The position numbers and the translations under genes were made by a program. The notes under the pieces were generated by a model. That model was not told where the DNA came from, did not search any database, and saw nothing but the letters and a program-made list of their open reading frames with translations. A stretch of DNA of 44,641 bases from Collinsella sp. An268 (GTDB taxonomy: Bacteria; Actinomycetota; Coriobacteriia; Coriobacteriales; Coriobacteriaceae): assembly GCF_002159765.1 (NCBI RefSeq), contig NZ_NFJH01000015.1, positions 1 through 44,641 on the forward strand, read 5' to 3'. Positions 1 to 8,203 of the stretch are shown here, piece by piece; positions within the stretch are counted from its first letter, which is position 1, and each line of letters begins with the position of its first letter.

Positions 1-799
1 CGCGCCCCTCCTCGCCGGCGTAGGAGCTGTAGCGCCGGCGGCGGGGCCTCGCGGCCTCGAGCCCCTCCTCGCGCATGACGCGCCTCACGCGCTTCTCGGA
101 GGCGACGACGCCGCGGGCCCGCAGCGCGGCGTGCACGCGCCGGTAGCCGTAGCGGCCCCCGGAGGCCCGGAACTCCTCGGCGACGAGGGCCCTGATGCCG
201 GCGTCGCGGTCCGCCGCGGCGCGCGAGAGCCGGTGGTAGAAGGTGCTCCTGGGCAGCGAGAGCGCCGCGAGGACGCGCGGCAGCCCGAAGCGGCCTCTGA
301 GCGACTCAGCCAGCGCCGCCCGCTCCGCCGCCGTCAGGTCGGCCGGGTCGGCGCCGGGGTCTTTTTTTAGTATCTCGACCGTGCCGGCCAGTATCGCGTT
401 CTCCAGCTCCAGCTCCTCGCAGCGGGCCCTGAGGGCCTCCAGCTCCGAGGGCGGCTCGGCGGGCTCCGGGGCCAGCGCCATCGCCTCGTCGTCGGTCATC
501 AGCGCCAGCGCCCCCTCCTCGCGGAGCCTGCGCGCCCACCAGGTCACCGCCGGCCCGGTCACGCCGGCCTCGGCGGCGAGGTCGGCGGCGCGCTCGCCCG
601 CCTCGTAGCGGGCGACGAGCCCCATCTTCTCCTCGAAGGGCAAGTATACCCGAGGTTTGGACTTGGGCCGCAGGCCGGCGGACCTGCACCAGGCCGACAC
701 GGCGCTCGCCGAGCAGCCGGCGAGCTCCGCGGCCTCCCTCATGGTGAACCCGGCGCCGACGGCCTCGACGGCCAGCGCCCTCGTATCGTCGTCGTACAT
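1..799 (-). CDS. IS3-family transposase, N-terminal part (runs off left edge)
   Basis: I translated this frame by hand from the ATG at 799; it stays open to the window edge (266 codons). It begins MYDDDTRALAVEAV. A first helix-turn-helix (about residues 10-45) and a second (about 50-95) fit the OrfA region. A charged, leucine-rich stretch (about 115-142) fits the OrfA coiled coil, and then comes ILKKDPGADP. After this the OrfB-like part begins, with a helical domain ending in GGRYGYRRVHAALRARG, typical of the HTH_21 region ahead of the IS3 integrase core. The DDE catalytic core lies outside the window. OrfA and OrfB are in one frame here. A run of seven A at the junction (362-368 on the plus strand) is an A-AAA-AAA slippery site. 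A -1 slip there would reach a stop at 306 and give a short OrfA-like product. Family assignment is confident; whether the element is intact cannot be judged. Confidence 0.85.
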   Translation of the reverse strand, partial: MYDDDTRALAVEAVGAGFTMREAAELAGCSASAVSAWCRSAGLRPKSKPRVYLPFEEKMGLVARYEAGERAADLAAEAGVTGPAVTWWARRLREEGALALMTDDEAMALAPEPAEPPSELEALRARCEELELENAILAGTVEILKKDPGADPADLTAAERAALAESLRGRFGLPRVLAALSLPRSTFYHRLSRAAADRDAGIRALVAEEFRASGGRYGYRRVHAALRARGVVASEKRVRRVMREEGLEAARPRRRRYSSYAGEEGR

Positions 800-847
800 G
801 CGGACCTCCGATCCGGACACCCGCGGGCGTCCAACCTTTTGTCCGCA
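800..847 (-). mobile_element. Probable left terminal region of the IS3-like element
   Basis: Read on the minus strand, the 48 bp ahead of the transposase ATG begin TGCGGACAAAAGGTTGGACG. This resembles the terminal inverted repeats of IS150-group IS3 elements, which start with TG and carry an AAA-GTTGGAC core. The tip is placed at 847 because of the TG, but the exact end is a guess: the other terminus and any target duplication are not visible. GCGGAC (846-841) and GTCCGC (805-800) frame this segment, so it could also fold at the RNA level. Confidence 0.5.
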
Positions 848-862
848 TCCCCTTGGGAGGGG

Positions 863-889
863 CAAAAGTGGCATTCCCGCACACGGGAA
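863..889 (+). repeat. Half-copy of a palindromic repeat (full copy at 38138-38207)
   Basis: The segment CAAAAGTGGCA followed by a short spacer and CCGCACACGGGAA (877-889) matches the right arm of the complete palindrome at 38138-38207: AAAAGTGGCA at 38182-38191 and CCGCACACGGGAA at 38195-38207. The left arm is missing here. The putative IS tip at about 847 lies where the left arm or loop would be, so the IS may have landed in or replaced it. Confidence 0.65.
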
Positions 890-921
890 TTCTCGGAGAG
901 GCGGGTAGCGGGGGCCGCCCG

Positions 922-1638
922 TTAGCGGGAAGGCCGCAGGCTGGCGCAGGCCGGGAAAAGCGTGCGGAAACGCTGTGGCGCCGGCGAGGTGATCTGCACG
1001 GGGGACCCGGCAACCGGGTCGATAAACGAGAGCTCGGCGGCGTGGAGCATGAGGCCGGCCTTACCGCCGCGCCCGTAGAGGGCGTCACCGAGAAGGGGCA
1101 GGCCCGCGTGCGCAAGGTGGACGCGAATCTGGTGCTTGCGCCCCGTCTCGATCTCGACGGCGAGCAGCGTGACGGGGCCGCCCTGCCAGCGCGCGCGGGC
1201 GAGCACCCGGGCACGGGTGAGGGCGGGCTTGCCCGTCTTGCTGACGCGCATGCGCCGAGCGTCGTGACGATCGCGACCGATGGGCCAAGTGAAGACGCGT
1301 TCCTCCCACGGCGCGCGCCCCGTAGCGATGGCGAGATAGCGCTTGGTCAGGCGGTGCTCGGCGATGAGGCGGTCGTAGGAGGGCTGCGTCTGCTTTGAGA
1401 GCGAGAACAGCACGATGCCCGAGGTGTCGCGGTCGAGTCTCTGGAGCGCCTGGAGATCGCACGCGGCGCCCTCAGGGAACGAGTGCCCGCCAGCGACGAG
1501 GGCCCGCACCGCGTCGGTGAGGGTCGCGATGCCGGTGCCGTCGCCGTGGACGATGATGCCCGCAGGCTTATCGACGGCGAGAAGCGTATCGCTTTGGAAG
1601 AGAACGGGGAGCGGTGAGGCTCCAGAAGGGGATGACAC
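922..1638 (-). CDS. RluA-family RNA pseudouridine synthase
   Basis: The 238-residue protein should isomerise uridine to pseudouridine in ribosomal or transfer RNA in the cytoplasm. The RluA core is clear. VDKPAGIIVHG lies at about residues 22-32. The catalytic motif RLDRDTSG is at 67-74, with Asp69 as the expected nucleophile. ETGRKHQIRVHLAH near residue 170 and LLGDALYG follow. There is no N-terminal S4 domain, so it is of the short RluA/RluE-like kind rather than RluC/RluD; the exact target base cannot be told. Its ATG at 1638 lies 2 nt after the stop of the upstream U32 gene, so the two are almost certainly co-transcribed. That pairs an rRNA modifier with a U32 protein, a family that includes an rRNA hydroxylase. 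Confidence 0.88.
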   Translation of the reverse strand: MSSPSGASPLPVLFQSDTLLAVDKPAGIIVHGDGTGIATLTDAVRALVAGGHSFPEGAACDLQALQRLDRDTSGIVLFSLSKQTQPSYDRLIAEHRLTKRYLAIATGRAPWEERVFTWPIGRDRHDARRMRVSKTGKPALTRARVLARARWQGGPVTLLAVEIETGRKHQIRVHLAHAGLPLLGDALYGRGGKAGLMLHAAELSFIDPVAGSPVQITSPAPQRFRTLFPACASLRPSR

Positions 1639-1640
1639 GG

Positions 1641-4172
1641 TCAGTCGACCCCCACAAAGAGGCAGCCGGCAAACGAGCCCGGCTCACGGGGGCCCGGGCG
1701 CTGGCCGCGACGGGGGGCGTCGAGTGCGCGTCGCACGCGGGCGACCTCTCCGCCGAGCTCCTCGGCAGAGAGAAGGGTGCCGTCGACGAGGAGGCGCTCG
1801 ACACCGACGCCGATGAGCTGCGGCAGCTGCGGAGTGAGGTCGACGGGGCGGTCGGTGTAGAGCCGTGAGCGCCCGTGCGCGTCGGTCCGCACCGGGAAGC
1901 GCTTGCCGTCGATGTTGCGGAGGGAGAGTTCGTGGCGGCGCAGGGCGCAGCGGGCGCAGTTGTGGCAGCATGCGTCGGCGACCTGCAGGATGCAGTGCTC
2001 GCTCGTCATGACGCGGGGGCGGCCGTACACCATGATGCCCGGCACCAAGGGGGATGCGGGCAGTATCTCCTCCAGCTCGGCGAGGGTGAGCTCGGGCGAG
2101 AGCCAGGCGCCGCGCGCCCCCTGAGCGGCGAGGAAGTCGCGCGCAAGCGTGTTGTGAACAGGGATGCAGGAGCGGAGCTCAGCCGCGGCGCCGCGCTCAG
2201 CCGCGAGGGCGAGCTCGGAGATCGTGCCGACGGCGACGGGAGCGCCGGGCAGCACCCAGCGGTCGAGTCGGGGGAGGTCGCAGGCGCGTGACACCTCGTC
2301 GAGCACGGGGATAAGCCCGCGCCGTTGCGCCTCATCGGGTGTGACACCCGCCTCGTCCAGCACGTCGGTGGGGAGGTACAGGCGGGTCGCACCGGCGGCA
2401 CGTGCGGCCTCGGCCGCCTCGAGGGTGGTTGCGAGCGCGCAGATGACGGGGTCCGTGCCGCCTACGGTACAGGCGCCGGGGCGCTGTGCGAGACGCATGG
2501 CCGCGAGCCCCCCATCGATGTCGAGCCCGTCGAGAGCCGCGGCGCGCGCGCGATGCGGCGCGAGGACGGCCTCCTCGAGGGCGGCACAGGCGTCGGCGCG
2601 CACACGGTGGACGGCGGAGAATCCCATGCCCGCGCCCTCGTCGAGCGCGATGTCGAACGACGCCGCCTCAAAGGGGGAGCTGCCCATGCGGCCCACATGC
2701 TCGACAAGGTCGTCGGCGGTGACGGCGCGGCTGCGGGCGGCCTCGACCACAAAGCCCGTGGCAGTGGCTGTCAGCGCGGGATCGTCGGCACACGTGAGCG
2801 TAACGGTAAAGGGCTTGCCCAGACGGGCGGTAACCGTCACGTCGACCGCGCGTTTGCGCGCGACGGGACGCTTGAGCGCGGCCGCCGCCACGTCAAGCGC
2901 GTGCTGGCTGCGGATGAGGCGGACGGTGCAGCCGACGGGCATCGGACGCGCGACCTCCACCTCGATGGTCGAGCCGGCGGGCGCGTCGGCGCGCACCAGG
3001 CCGGTGAGGAAGCGGTCGGGTTCGCGGTCGTGCCTGAGTTCCAGCAGGTCGCCTGCGCCAACGGGCTCGTCAAGCCGAATGCGGGCAAGGCCCTTGGCCC
3101 CGCGGGCGGCGTCGCGCATCGACTCGCCCTTGGTACGGGCGCGGCGCGGTGCGAAGCCCATGACCTCGCCGACCGTCTGCCCGCGGTTGTTGGAGCGCTC
3201 GTAGCTCATCATGTCGTCATCCGAGCGACCATCTTGATAGGCGTGGGTGAAGTCACGGTTAAAGCAGCGCTTGAGCTGCCGCGCCCGCGCGGCGCGCTCG
3301 GTGGCGGCGGGTTGGCGCCCCGCTTCGGCGTCATCGAGCGAGCGGCGGTAGGCGTCGGTAACGGCAAAGACGTAATCGGGCGCCTTCATGCGGCCCTCGA
3401 GCTTGAGTGCGTGGGCACCGGCGCCCAGCAGCGCCTCCAGCATCTCGGAGGTATTGGTGTCGCGCGGGCAGAGGGCGCGCTCGCGGCCCGCAGGGGTGAG
3501 CACCCGGCCCGTGTTCTCGTCTACCAGCTCATAGGGAAGCCGGCACGGCTGCGCGCACATGCCGCGGTTGGCGGAGCGCCCCGCGCAGGCGAAGCTCGAG
3601 AGCAGGCAGATGCCCGAGTAGGAGAAGCAGATGGAGCCGTGGGCGAAGACCTCGAGGTCCACGTCGGGCACCGCCTCGTGGATCTGGGCGATCTCGGCTA
3701 CCGAGAGCTCGCGGGAGAGCGTCACGCGGTCGGCGCCGGCGTCGCGGCACCAGCGCGTTCCGCGGGCATCGTGGATGTTCGCTTGGGTGGAGATATGCGT
3801 CTCGACCGTGGGCATGAGCGCGCGCACGGCGGCGAAGAGCCCCCAGTCCTGGATGATGAAGGCGTCAGCGCCGAGGACGGTGCAGCGCTCGATGAGGGCG
3901 AGCGCGCGGGGAAGCTCGGATTCCTTGATAACGATGTTGACGGTGACGTAGACGCGCGCGCCGGCGAGGTGGGCTTCGCGGCAGGCGGTCTCAAAGGCGT
4001 CGTCGGTGAAGTTAGTCGCTTTGCGGCGGGCGTTGAAGGAGCCCATGCCGCAATAGATGGCGTCGGCGCCGGCGGCGAGGGCGGCCCGGAACGCCTCAGG
4101 GCCCCCGGCGGGGGAGAGAAGCTCATGGGTGGGACGTGCGTCGAGCAGGGTGGCTGAAGACAGTATGGTCAA
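1641..4172 (-). CDS. U32-family protein (RlhA/YhbU-like), long form
   Basis: 843 residues. The N-terminal barrel starts ELLSPAGGPEAF and carries the complete U32 signature EVFAHGSICFSYSGICLLS at about 174-192. Cysteines at about 182, 189, 196, 206, 210 and 235 probably include iron-sulfur ligands. A DUF3656-like middle region follows. A C-terminal module repeats the barrel theme and ends in a Cys-rich segment (SEHC, then ACCHNCARC) followed by GRSRLY. U32 proteins were named as peptidases, but characterised members (RlhA, TrhP, UbiU/V) are O2-independent hydroxylases of RNA or quinone precursors; rRNA or tRNA hydroxylation is the likely role. The start is TTG at 4172, preceded by AGGA about 8 nt upstream; no ATG fits. 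It lies 2 nt ahead of the pseudouridine synthase gene. A paralogue lies at 23.6 kb. Confidence 0.85.
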   Translation of the reverse strand: MTILSSATLLDARPTHELLSPAGGPEAFRAALAAGADAIYCGMGSFNARRKATNFTDDAFETACREAHLAGARVYVTVNIVIKESELPRALALIERCTVLGADAFIIQDWGLFAAVRALMPTVETHISTQANIHDARGTRWCRDAGADRVTLSRELSVAEIAQIHEAVPDVDLEVFAHGSICFSYSGICLLSSFACAGRSANRGMCAQPCRLPYELVDENTGRVLTPAGRERALCPRDTNTSEMLEALLGAGAHALKLEGRMKAPDYVFAVTDAYRRSLDDAEAGRQPAATERAARARQLKRCFNRDFTHAYQDGRSDDDMMSYERSNNRGQTVGEVMGFAPRRARTKGESMRDAARGAKGLARIRLDEPVGAGDLLELRHDREPDRFLTGLVRADAPAGSTIEVEVARPMPVGCTVRLIRSQHALDVAAAALKRPVARKRAVDVTVTARLGKPFTVTLTCADDPALTATATGFVVEAARSRAVTADDLVEHVGRMGSSPFEAASFDIALDEGAGMGFSAVHRVRADACAALEEAVLAPHRARAAALDGLDIDGGLAAMRLAQRPGACTVGGTDPVICALATTLEAAEAARAAGATRLYLPTDVLDEAGVTPDEAQRRGLIPVLDEVSRACDLPRLDRWVLPGAPVAVGTISELALAAERGAAAELRSCIPVHNTLARDFLAAQGARGAWLSPELTLAELEEILPASPLVPGIMVYGRPRVMTSEHCILQVADACCHNCARCALRRHELSLRNIDGKRFPVRTDAHGRSRLYTDRPVDLTPQLPQLIGVGVERLLVDGTLLSAEELGGEVARVRRALDAPRRGQRPGPREPGSFAGCLFVGVD

Positions 4173-4304
4173 TGCGGTTTCCTAACGGTTGCAACGTTCA
4201 GGCCCATGCTACCAGCTTCGTAGCGTTTTGTAGCGCAAGGGGAGGTCGGCTGCCGGAAACCACAGATGGCGGACGCCTCCCCATGGGTTGACCGAGCATA
4301 AAAA

Positions 4305-4329
4305 CGCCTCCCCGGCAGGAGGGGAGGCG
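4305..4329 (-). terminator. Rho-independent terminator of crr
   Basis: Inverted repeat CGCCTCCCC (4305-4313) / GGGGAGGCG (4321-4329) with a 7-nt loop. On the minus strand it is followed by TTTTTA, so it ends transcription of the EIIA gene. Confidence 0.85.
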
Positions 4330-4355
4330 CTTTTAGGCTCCGTTGGGGAGAAGCG

Positions 4356-4889
4356 TTACTTGCGGACGACCTTCACCACGGGGGTGCCGGCCGAGACGGT
4401 GGACTCGGCATCGGCCACGAGCTCGATGTCGGCGAACTCGGCGGTGTTGGACACGGCGAGCACGACGCAGTCGGGGTAGCCGCCCTCCTTGATGGCGGCG
4501 CGGTCCATCTTGATGACGGGATCGCCGGCCTTGACCGTATCGCCCTGCTTGACATAGCCGGTGAAGCCCTTGCCCTGCATGTTGACCGTGTCGACGCCGA
4601 TGTGCACGAGCACCTCGATGCCGTCGTCGGTGGAGAGACCCACGGCGTGGCCCATGGTGACGGTGACGGTACCGGAAACGGGCGCGTAGACGATCTCGCC
4701 CTCGGGCCAGACGGCGCAGCCCTTACCGAGCACCTCGCCGGAGAAGACCGGATCGGGCACGTCCTTCATGGCGATGACGCGGCCGTTCACCGGGGCGCAG
4801 AGGGTGTCTGCGGCCTCCTGGGCGGCAACGCCGGACGGCGTGGCGGGAGCGGCCGGCTCCTTCTTCTTGAACAGGTCGAACAGGCCCAT
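4356..4889 (-). CDS. crr: PTS glucose-type EIIA component
   Basis: 177 residues, soluble. It receives phosphate from HPr and passes it to an EIIB/EIIC partner. The EIIA-Glc fold is recognised by APVNGRVIAMKDVPDPVFSG, by GEIVYAPVSGTV, and by the phospho-acceptor segment VLVHIGVDTV with His96 (His81 is the second active-site His). The C-terminus has the typical DPVIKMD. A short hydrophobic/Lys start (MGLFDLFKKK) precedes a linker, as in EIIA-Glc proteins. The ATG at 4889 has GGAGATC about 5 nt upstream. No sugar permease is nearby, so it may serve several EIIBC proteins and may regulate by inducer exclusion, as in other bacteria; that is inference. It stands alone, divergent from rplE, with its own terminator. 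Confidence 0.92.
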   Translation of the reverse strand: MGLFDLFKKKEPAAPATPSGVAAQEAADTLCAPVNGRVIAMKDVPDPVFSGEVLGKGCAVWPEGEIVYAPVSGTVTVTMGHAVGLSTDDGIEVLVHIGVDTVNMQGKGFTGYVKQGDTVKAGDPVIKMDRAAIKEGGYPDCVVLAVSNTAEFADIELVADAESTVSAGTPVVKVVRK

Positions 4890-4945
4890 GGGGATCTCCT
4901 TTACAAAACGATGCGACGGGGCATTGTCCCAACTGATGGTTCGCT

Positions 4946-4976
4946 ATTATATCCCGTTTGTCAAAGTGGATTCCAA
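4946..4976 (-). promoter_or_regulatory. Probable promoter of crr
   Basis: On the minus strand there is a perfect TATAAT (4951-4946) with TTGGAA 19 nt upstream (4976-4971). A TTGACA (4964-4959) in between is too close to serve this -10. It could pair with a weaker AACCAT further down. Confidence 0.5.
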
Positions 4977-5106
4977 AGGGCAGGGCCGGCGATGCGAGAC
5001 TCTCGGCGGACGGTGGCCTTGTGCCGATGCGCGGCCCGCCGGCGCGGACACAGCGGGAACCCTCAGGCAGCGAAATTATGGAAATCGGCCACAAATGGGC
5101 TTTTTC

Positions 5107-5135
5107 TGGCAAATGGCGCCGGATGCGCGTATCAT
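5107..5135 (+). promoter_or_regulatory. Candidate promoter for the rplE-led ribosomal cluster
   Basis: TGGCAA (5107-5112), 17 nt, then TATCAT (5130-5135). The same TATCAT preceded by TGCGC occurs ahead of infA (12310). The 418-bp gap 4890-5307 otherwise holds the crr promoter and the leader structure listed separately. Confidence 0.4.
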
Positions 5136-5154
5136 ACCGACTCGTATTGCCCGG

Positions 5155-5232
5155 CTCCTGCCGGCCATTCGGCGTGCCGCGAGTGACTCCTCGCGTGCCC
5201 GTTGAGGCAGGAGGCACGAGGACAACCCGTGC
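5155..5232 (+). promoter_or_regulatory. Structured leader upstream of rplE
   Basis: CTCCTGCC (5155-5162) pairs with GGCAGGAG (5206-5213). Inside this, CGCGAG (5178-5183) pairs with CTCGCG (5190-5195). Just outside, GCACG (5214-5218) can pair with CGTGC (5228-5232). Together these form a two-level hairpin about 95 nt ahead of the rplE start codon. Autoregulation by a ribosomal protein is an inference from position; no Rfam family was recognised. Confidence 0.45.
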
Positions 5233-5307
5233 TGAGCGGCAGGATGGGCCTGCAGTCTCGGCAATGTGGCCAAGCCCCGTGCGTAAAACCCCAGAAGGAG
5301 TTTAAAG

Positions 5308-5865
5308 ATGGCTGAAGAGAAGTACGTTCCGCGCCTGAAGACGAAGTACCTCAACGAGGTAAAGCCGCTCATGCAGGAGAAGTTCCAGTACAAGAACGTC
5401 ATGGAGATCCCCAAGTTCGAGAAGATCGTCGTGAACATGGGCGTCGGCGAGGCCGCCACGGACTCCAAGGCTATCGACGGTGCCGTGCGCGACCTGCGCG
5501 CCATCACCGGTCAGCAGCCCATGGTGACCCGCGCCCGCAAGTCCATCGCGTCCTTCCGCCTGCGTGCCGGTATGCCCATCGGCGCCAAGGTGACCCTGCG
5601 CGGCGACCGCATGTGGGAGTTCTTCGACCGCCTCACCGCCGTCGCCATCCCCCGTATCCGCGACTTCCGCGGCATCTCCCCCAAGAGCTTCGACGGCCGT
5701 GGCAACTTCTCCATGGGCGTGACCGAGCAGCTCATCTTCCCGGAGATCGACTTTGACTCCGTCGACCACACCCGTGGTATGGACATCACCATCGTCACCA
5801 CCGCGAAGACCGACGAAGAGGCTAAGGCCCTCCTCGACGCCTTCGGTTTCCCGTTCAAGAAGTAG
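5308..5865 (+). CDS. rplE: 50S ribosomal protein L5
   Basis: 185 residues, normal for L5, which binds 5S rRNA and contacts the P-site tRNA. Recognised by [11 protein letters not shown] (about 40-50), [18 protein letters not shown], the RDFRGI segment and the C-terminal [20 protein letters not shown]. The ATG has AGAAGGAG about 8 nt upstream. L14 and L24, which normally precede L5, are absent. The gene is led instead by its own 400-bp upstream region and faces away from crr. Confidence 0.98.
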   Translation: MAEEKYVPRLKTKYLNEVKPLMQEKFQYKNVMEIPKFEKIVVNMGVGEAATDSKAIDGAVRDLRAITGQQPMVTRARKSIASFRLRAGMPIGAKVTLRGDRMWEFFDRLTAVAIPRIRDFRGISPKSFDGRGNFSMGVTEQLIFPEIDFDSVDHTRGMDITIVTTAKTDEEAKALLDAFGFPFKK

Positions 5866-5937
5866 TCAAACGCAACCGGTCCCGTCGCTTCGCGCGGCGG
5901 GGCCGGATGCATGGTATACACCGTTAGGAGGTAATCA

Positions 5938-6123
5938 GTGGCTAAGACATCGATGATCGTCAAGCAGCAGCGTAAGCAGAAGTTCTCGACGCGCGAGTAC
6001 ACGCGTTGCCAGCGTTGCGGCCGTCCGCACTCCGTCTACCGTAAGTTCGGCCTGTGCCGTGTCTGCTTCCGCGAGCTTGCGCTCAAGGGCGAGCTTCCCG
6101 GCATCAAGAAGGCCAGCTGGTAG
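5938..6123 (+). CDS. rpsN: 30S ribosomal protein S14, zinc type (type Z)
   Basis: 61 residues, the short zinc-binding form. The ligands are Cys24, Cys27, Cys40 and Cys43 (CQRC and CRVC), and it ends in the typical GIKKASW. The start is GTG at 5938, preceded by TAGGAGGT. It follows rplE after 72 nt, longer than most gaps in this cluster. S14 helps assemble the 30S head. Confidence 0.97.
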   Translation: MAKTSMIVKQQRKQKFSTREYTRCQRCGRPHSVYRKFGLCRVCFRELALKGELPGIKKASW

Positions 6124-6173
6124 GTCACGTGCCAGCGCCTGTGTGCGACCATGAGCACGGCAGGCAGGGAAGA

Positions 6174-6224
6174 GCGCGCGTCATTCAGGCTCTGAGGTCA
6201 TGGGCTTCAGAGAACCGTGCGCGC
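6174..6224 (+). promoter_or_regulatory. Nested hairpin between rpsN and rpsH
   Basis: In the unusually long 130-nt gap, GCGCGC (6174-6179) pairs with GCGCGC (6219-6224). Inside it CTCTGA (6190-6195) pairs with TCAGAG (6207-6212). It ends about 30 nt ahead of the rpsH start. S8 represses the spc operon in enterobacteria by binding mRNA, so a regulatory role is possible. The sequence itself shows only the fold, with no recognisable S8 site. Confidence 0.4.
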
Positions 6225-6253
6225 GAGTTCATCAAGAACGAAGGAGAATCTGC

Positions 6254-6652
6254 ATGAACCTCACTGACCCGATCGCAGACATGCTCACGCGTATTCGTAA
6301 CGCGAACTCTGCGAACAAGGCCACGGTCTCGATGCCGAGCAGCAAGAAGCTCGTCGAGATCGCCCGCGTCATCTACGAGGAGGGTTACATCGAGGGCTAC
6401 ACGGTTGAGGATACCGAGCCCGCCAAGACCCTCACCATCACCCTTAAGTACGGTCCCAAGAAGCAGAAGGTCATCAACGGCATCCGTCGTATCTCCAAGC
6501 CGGGTCTGCGCAAGTACGCCGGTGTGGCCGACCTTCCCCGCGTCCGCGGCGGTCTTGGTACTGCCATCGTTTCCACCTCGAGCGGCGTCATGTGCGATCG
6601 TGACTGCCGTAAGAAGGGCGTGGGCGGCGAGATCGTCGCTTACGTCTGGTAA
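6254..6652 (+). CDS. rpsH: 30S ribosomal protein S8
   Basis: 132 residues, the usual size. It starts [18 protein letters not shown] and ends with [26 protein letters not shown] matches the C-terminal rRNA-binding loop. The ATG at 6254 is chosen because AAGGAG lies 8 nt upstream and upstream in-frame codons encode nothing S8-like. S8 is a primary binder of the 16S central domain. Confidence 0.97.
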   Translation: MNLTDPIADMLTRIRNANSANKATVSMPSSKKLVEIARVIYEEGYIEGYTVEDTEPAKTLTITLKYGPKKQKVINGIRRISKPGLRKYAGVADLPRVRGGLGTAIVSTSSGVMCDRDCRKKGVGGEIVAYVW

Positions 6653-6684
6653 ACGATTCGGCGCGTAGAAGGAAAGGAGACACC

Positions 6685-7221
6685 GTGTCCCGTATCGGTA
6701 AGAAGCCTGTCCAGATTCCCGCCGGAGTCGAAGTGGCAGTCGACGGTAACCACATCACCGTCAAGGGCTCGAAGGGCACCCTCGAGCTCGATGTGTACGA
6801 GAAGCTCACCATTGAGATCGAGGACAACGTCCTCACCGTGGTGCGCCCCGATGACGAGCGCGAGACCCGCGCCCGCCACGGCCTCACCCGCGCCCTCATC
6901 CAGAACATGGTGACGGGCGTGTCCGAGGGCTACACCCGCGGTCTCGAGCTCGCGGGCGTCGGCTACCGTGTCCAGCTCAAGGGCAAGGACCTCGAGCTTT
7001 CCCTCGGTTACTCGCACCCCGTGATCTACAACGCCCCCGAGGGCATCACCTTCGAGGTGCCCGACAACACGCACATCAACGTCAAGGGCATCGACAAGCA
7101 GCAGGTCGGCCAGGTCGCCGCTGAGATTCGCGGTAAGCGTCCCCCCGAGCCCTACAAGGGCAAGGGCATCCACTACGTGGGTGAGCACATCCGCCGCAAG
7201 CTCGGTAAGGCTGCCAAGTAG
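6685..7221 (+). CDS. rplF: 50S ribosomal protein L6
   Basis: 178 residues with both L6 repeats. It starts [16 protein letters not shown] and carries RYxVQLKGK-like and GYSHPV segments, then [16 protein letters not shown], the C-terminal rRNA-binding motif. The start is GTG at 6685 with GAAAGGAG upstream. L6 sits near the GTPase-associated centre. Confidence 0.97.
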   Translation: MSRIGKKPVQIPAGVEVAVDGNHITVKGSKGTLELDVYEKLTIEIEDNVLTVVRPDDERETRARHGLTRALIQNMVTGVSEGYTRGLELAGVGYRVQLKGKDLELSLGYSHPVIYNAPEGITFEVPDNTHINVKGIDKQQVGQVAAEIRGKRPPEPYKGKGIHYVGEHIRRKLGKAAK

Positions 7222-7293
7222 CCTCCGCGCGCTATCAGATAAGACCGGTACCCCGTCAGGTGCCGGCACGATCCTGTTGAAGGAGATTGAACG

Positions 7294-7656
7294 ATGGATA
7301 AGAACAAAGCGAAGCTCGCGGGCCTTAAGCGCCGTCAGCGTCGCGTGCGCGGCAAGATCTTCGGCACGCCCGAGCGTCCGCGTCTGCGCGTGGTGCGCAC
7401 CAACGCCAACATCTATGCCATGATCGTCGACGACACCAAGGGCAACACCCTCGTCTCCGCCTCCACGCTCGAGGCTGAGTTCAAGGGCACCCACACCTCC
7501 AACAAGGAGGCCGCCCAGAAGGTCGGCGAGCTCGTTGGCAAGCGCGCCATCGAGGCCGGCATCAAGCAGGTCCGTTTCGACCGCGGTGGCCGCATCTACC
7601 ACGGCCGCGTGAAGGCTCTCGCCGACGGTGCCCGCGCCGCCGGTCTCGAGTTCTAG
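7294..7656 (+). CDS. rplR: 50S ribosomal protein L18
   Basis: 120 residues. A basic N-terminus ([20 protein letters not shown]) is followed by TLVSAST and [24 protein letters not shown], all typical of L18. It carries 5S rRNA into the large subunit. The ATG at 7294 follows AAGGAG. The next gene starts 14 nt downstream. Confidence 0.98.
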   Translation: MDKNKAKLAGLKRRQRRVRGKIFGTPERPRLRVVRTNANIYAMIVDDTKGNTLVSASTLEAEFKGTHTSNKEAAQKVGELVGKRAIEAGIKQVRFDRGGRIYHGRVKALADGARAAGLEF

Positions 7657-7670
7657 GAGGTTAGTAGCAC

Positions 7671-8201
7671 ATGGCTCGTAATCGAGATAACAAGCAGCGC
7701 GAGGCCTCCGAGTTCGAGGAGCGCGTCGTTTTCATCAACCGTGTTTCCAAGACCGTCAAGGGCGGCCGTCGCATGTCGCTCGTCGCGCTCGTCGTCGTCG
7801 GTGACGGCAAGGGCAACGTCGGCCTGGGCATGGGCAAGTCGGCCGAGGTGCCGCTGGCCATCTCCAAGGCCTCGCTCGACGCCAAGAAGCACATGTTCCA
7901 CGTGCCCGTGACCGAGACCGGCACCATCCCGCACGAGGTCGAGGGTCACTTTGGCGCTGGCAAGATCATCATCAAGCCCGCTATCGAGGGTACCGGCGTG
8001 ATCGCCGGCGGCGCTGTGCGCCCCCTCTTCGAGCTCGCCGGCATCAAGAACGTCCTCTCCAAGTCGCTCGGCACCGACAACGGCCTCAACATCATCAAGG
8101 CCGCTGCCGAGGGCCTGAAGGAGCTCTCGAGCCCCGAGGAGGTTGCGGAGCGCCGCGGCCTCACCGTCGCTCAGATGTTCGTCGGTGGTAAGGAGCAGTA
8201 A
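7671..8201 (+). CDS. rpsE: 30S ribosomal protein S5
   Basis: 176 residues. The N-terminal double-stranded RNA-binding fold has [33 protein letters not shown] and [19 protein letters not shown] follow, and the C-terminal half has [18 protein letters not shown]5 contributes to decoding accuracy. The ATG has AGGAGG about 8 nt upstream. The stop is 2 nt from rpmD. Confidence 0.98.
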   Translation: MARNRDNKQREASEFEERVVFINRVSKTVKGGRRMSLVALVVVGDGKGNVGLGMGKSAEVPLAISKASLDAKKHMFHVPVTETGTIPHEVEGHFGAGKIIIKPAIEGTGVIAGGAVRPLFELAGIKNVLSKSLGTDNGLNIIKAAAEGLKELSSPEEVAERRGLTVAQMFVGGKEQ

Positions 8202-8203
8202 CG

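Noticed and set aside
306-1214. Alternative 302-codon frame across the IS end
   Set aside because: It crosses the repeat and the pseudouridine synthase gene and gives Arg-rich nonsense; the frame from 799 gives a proper IS3 transposase.
2325-4157. A 610-codon open frame opposite the first U32 gene
   Set aside because: Composition is typical of a reverse-strand shadow, and the U32 signature on the other strand is decisive.
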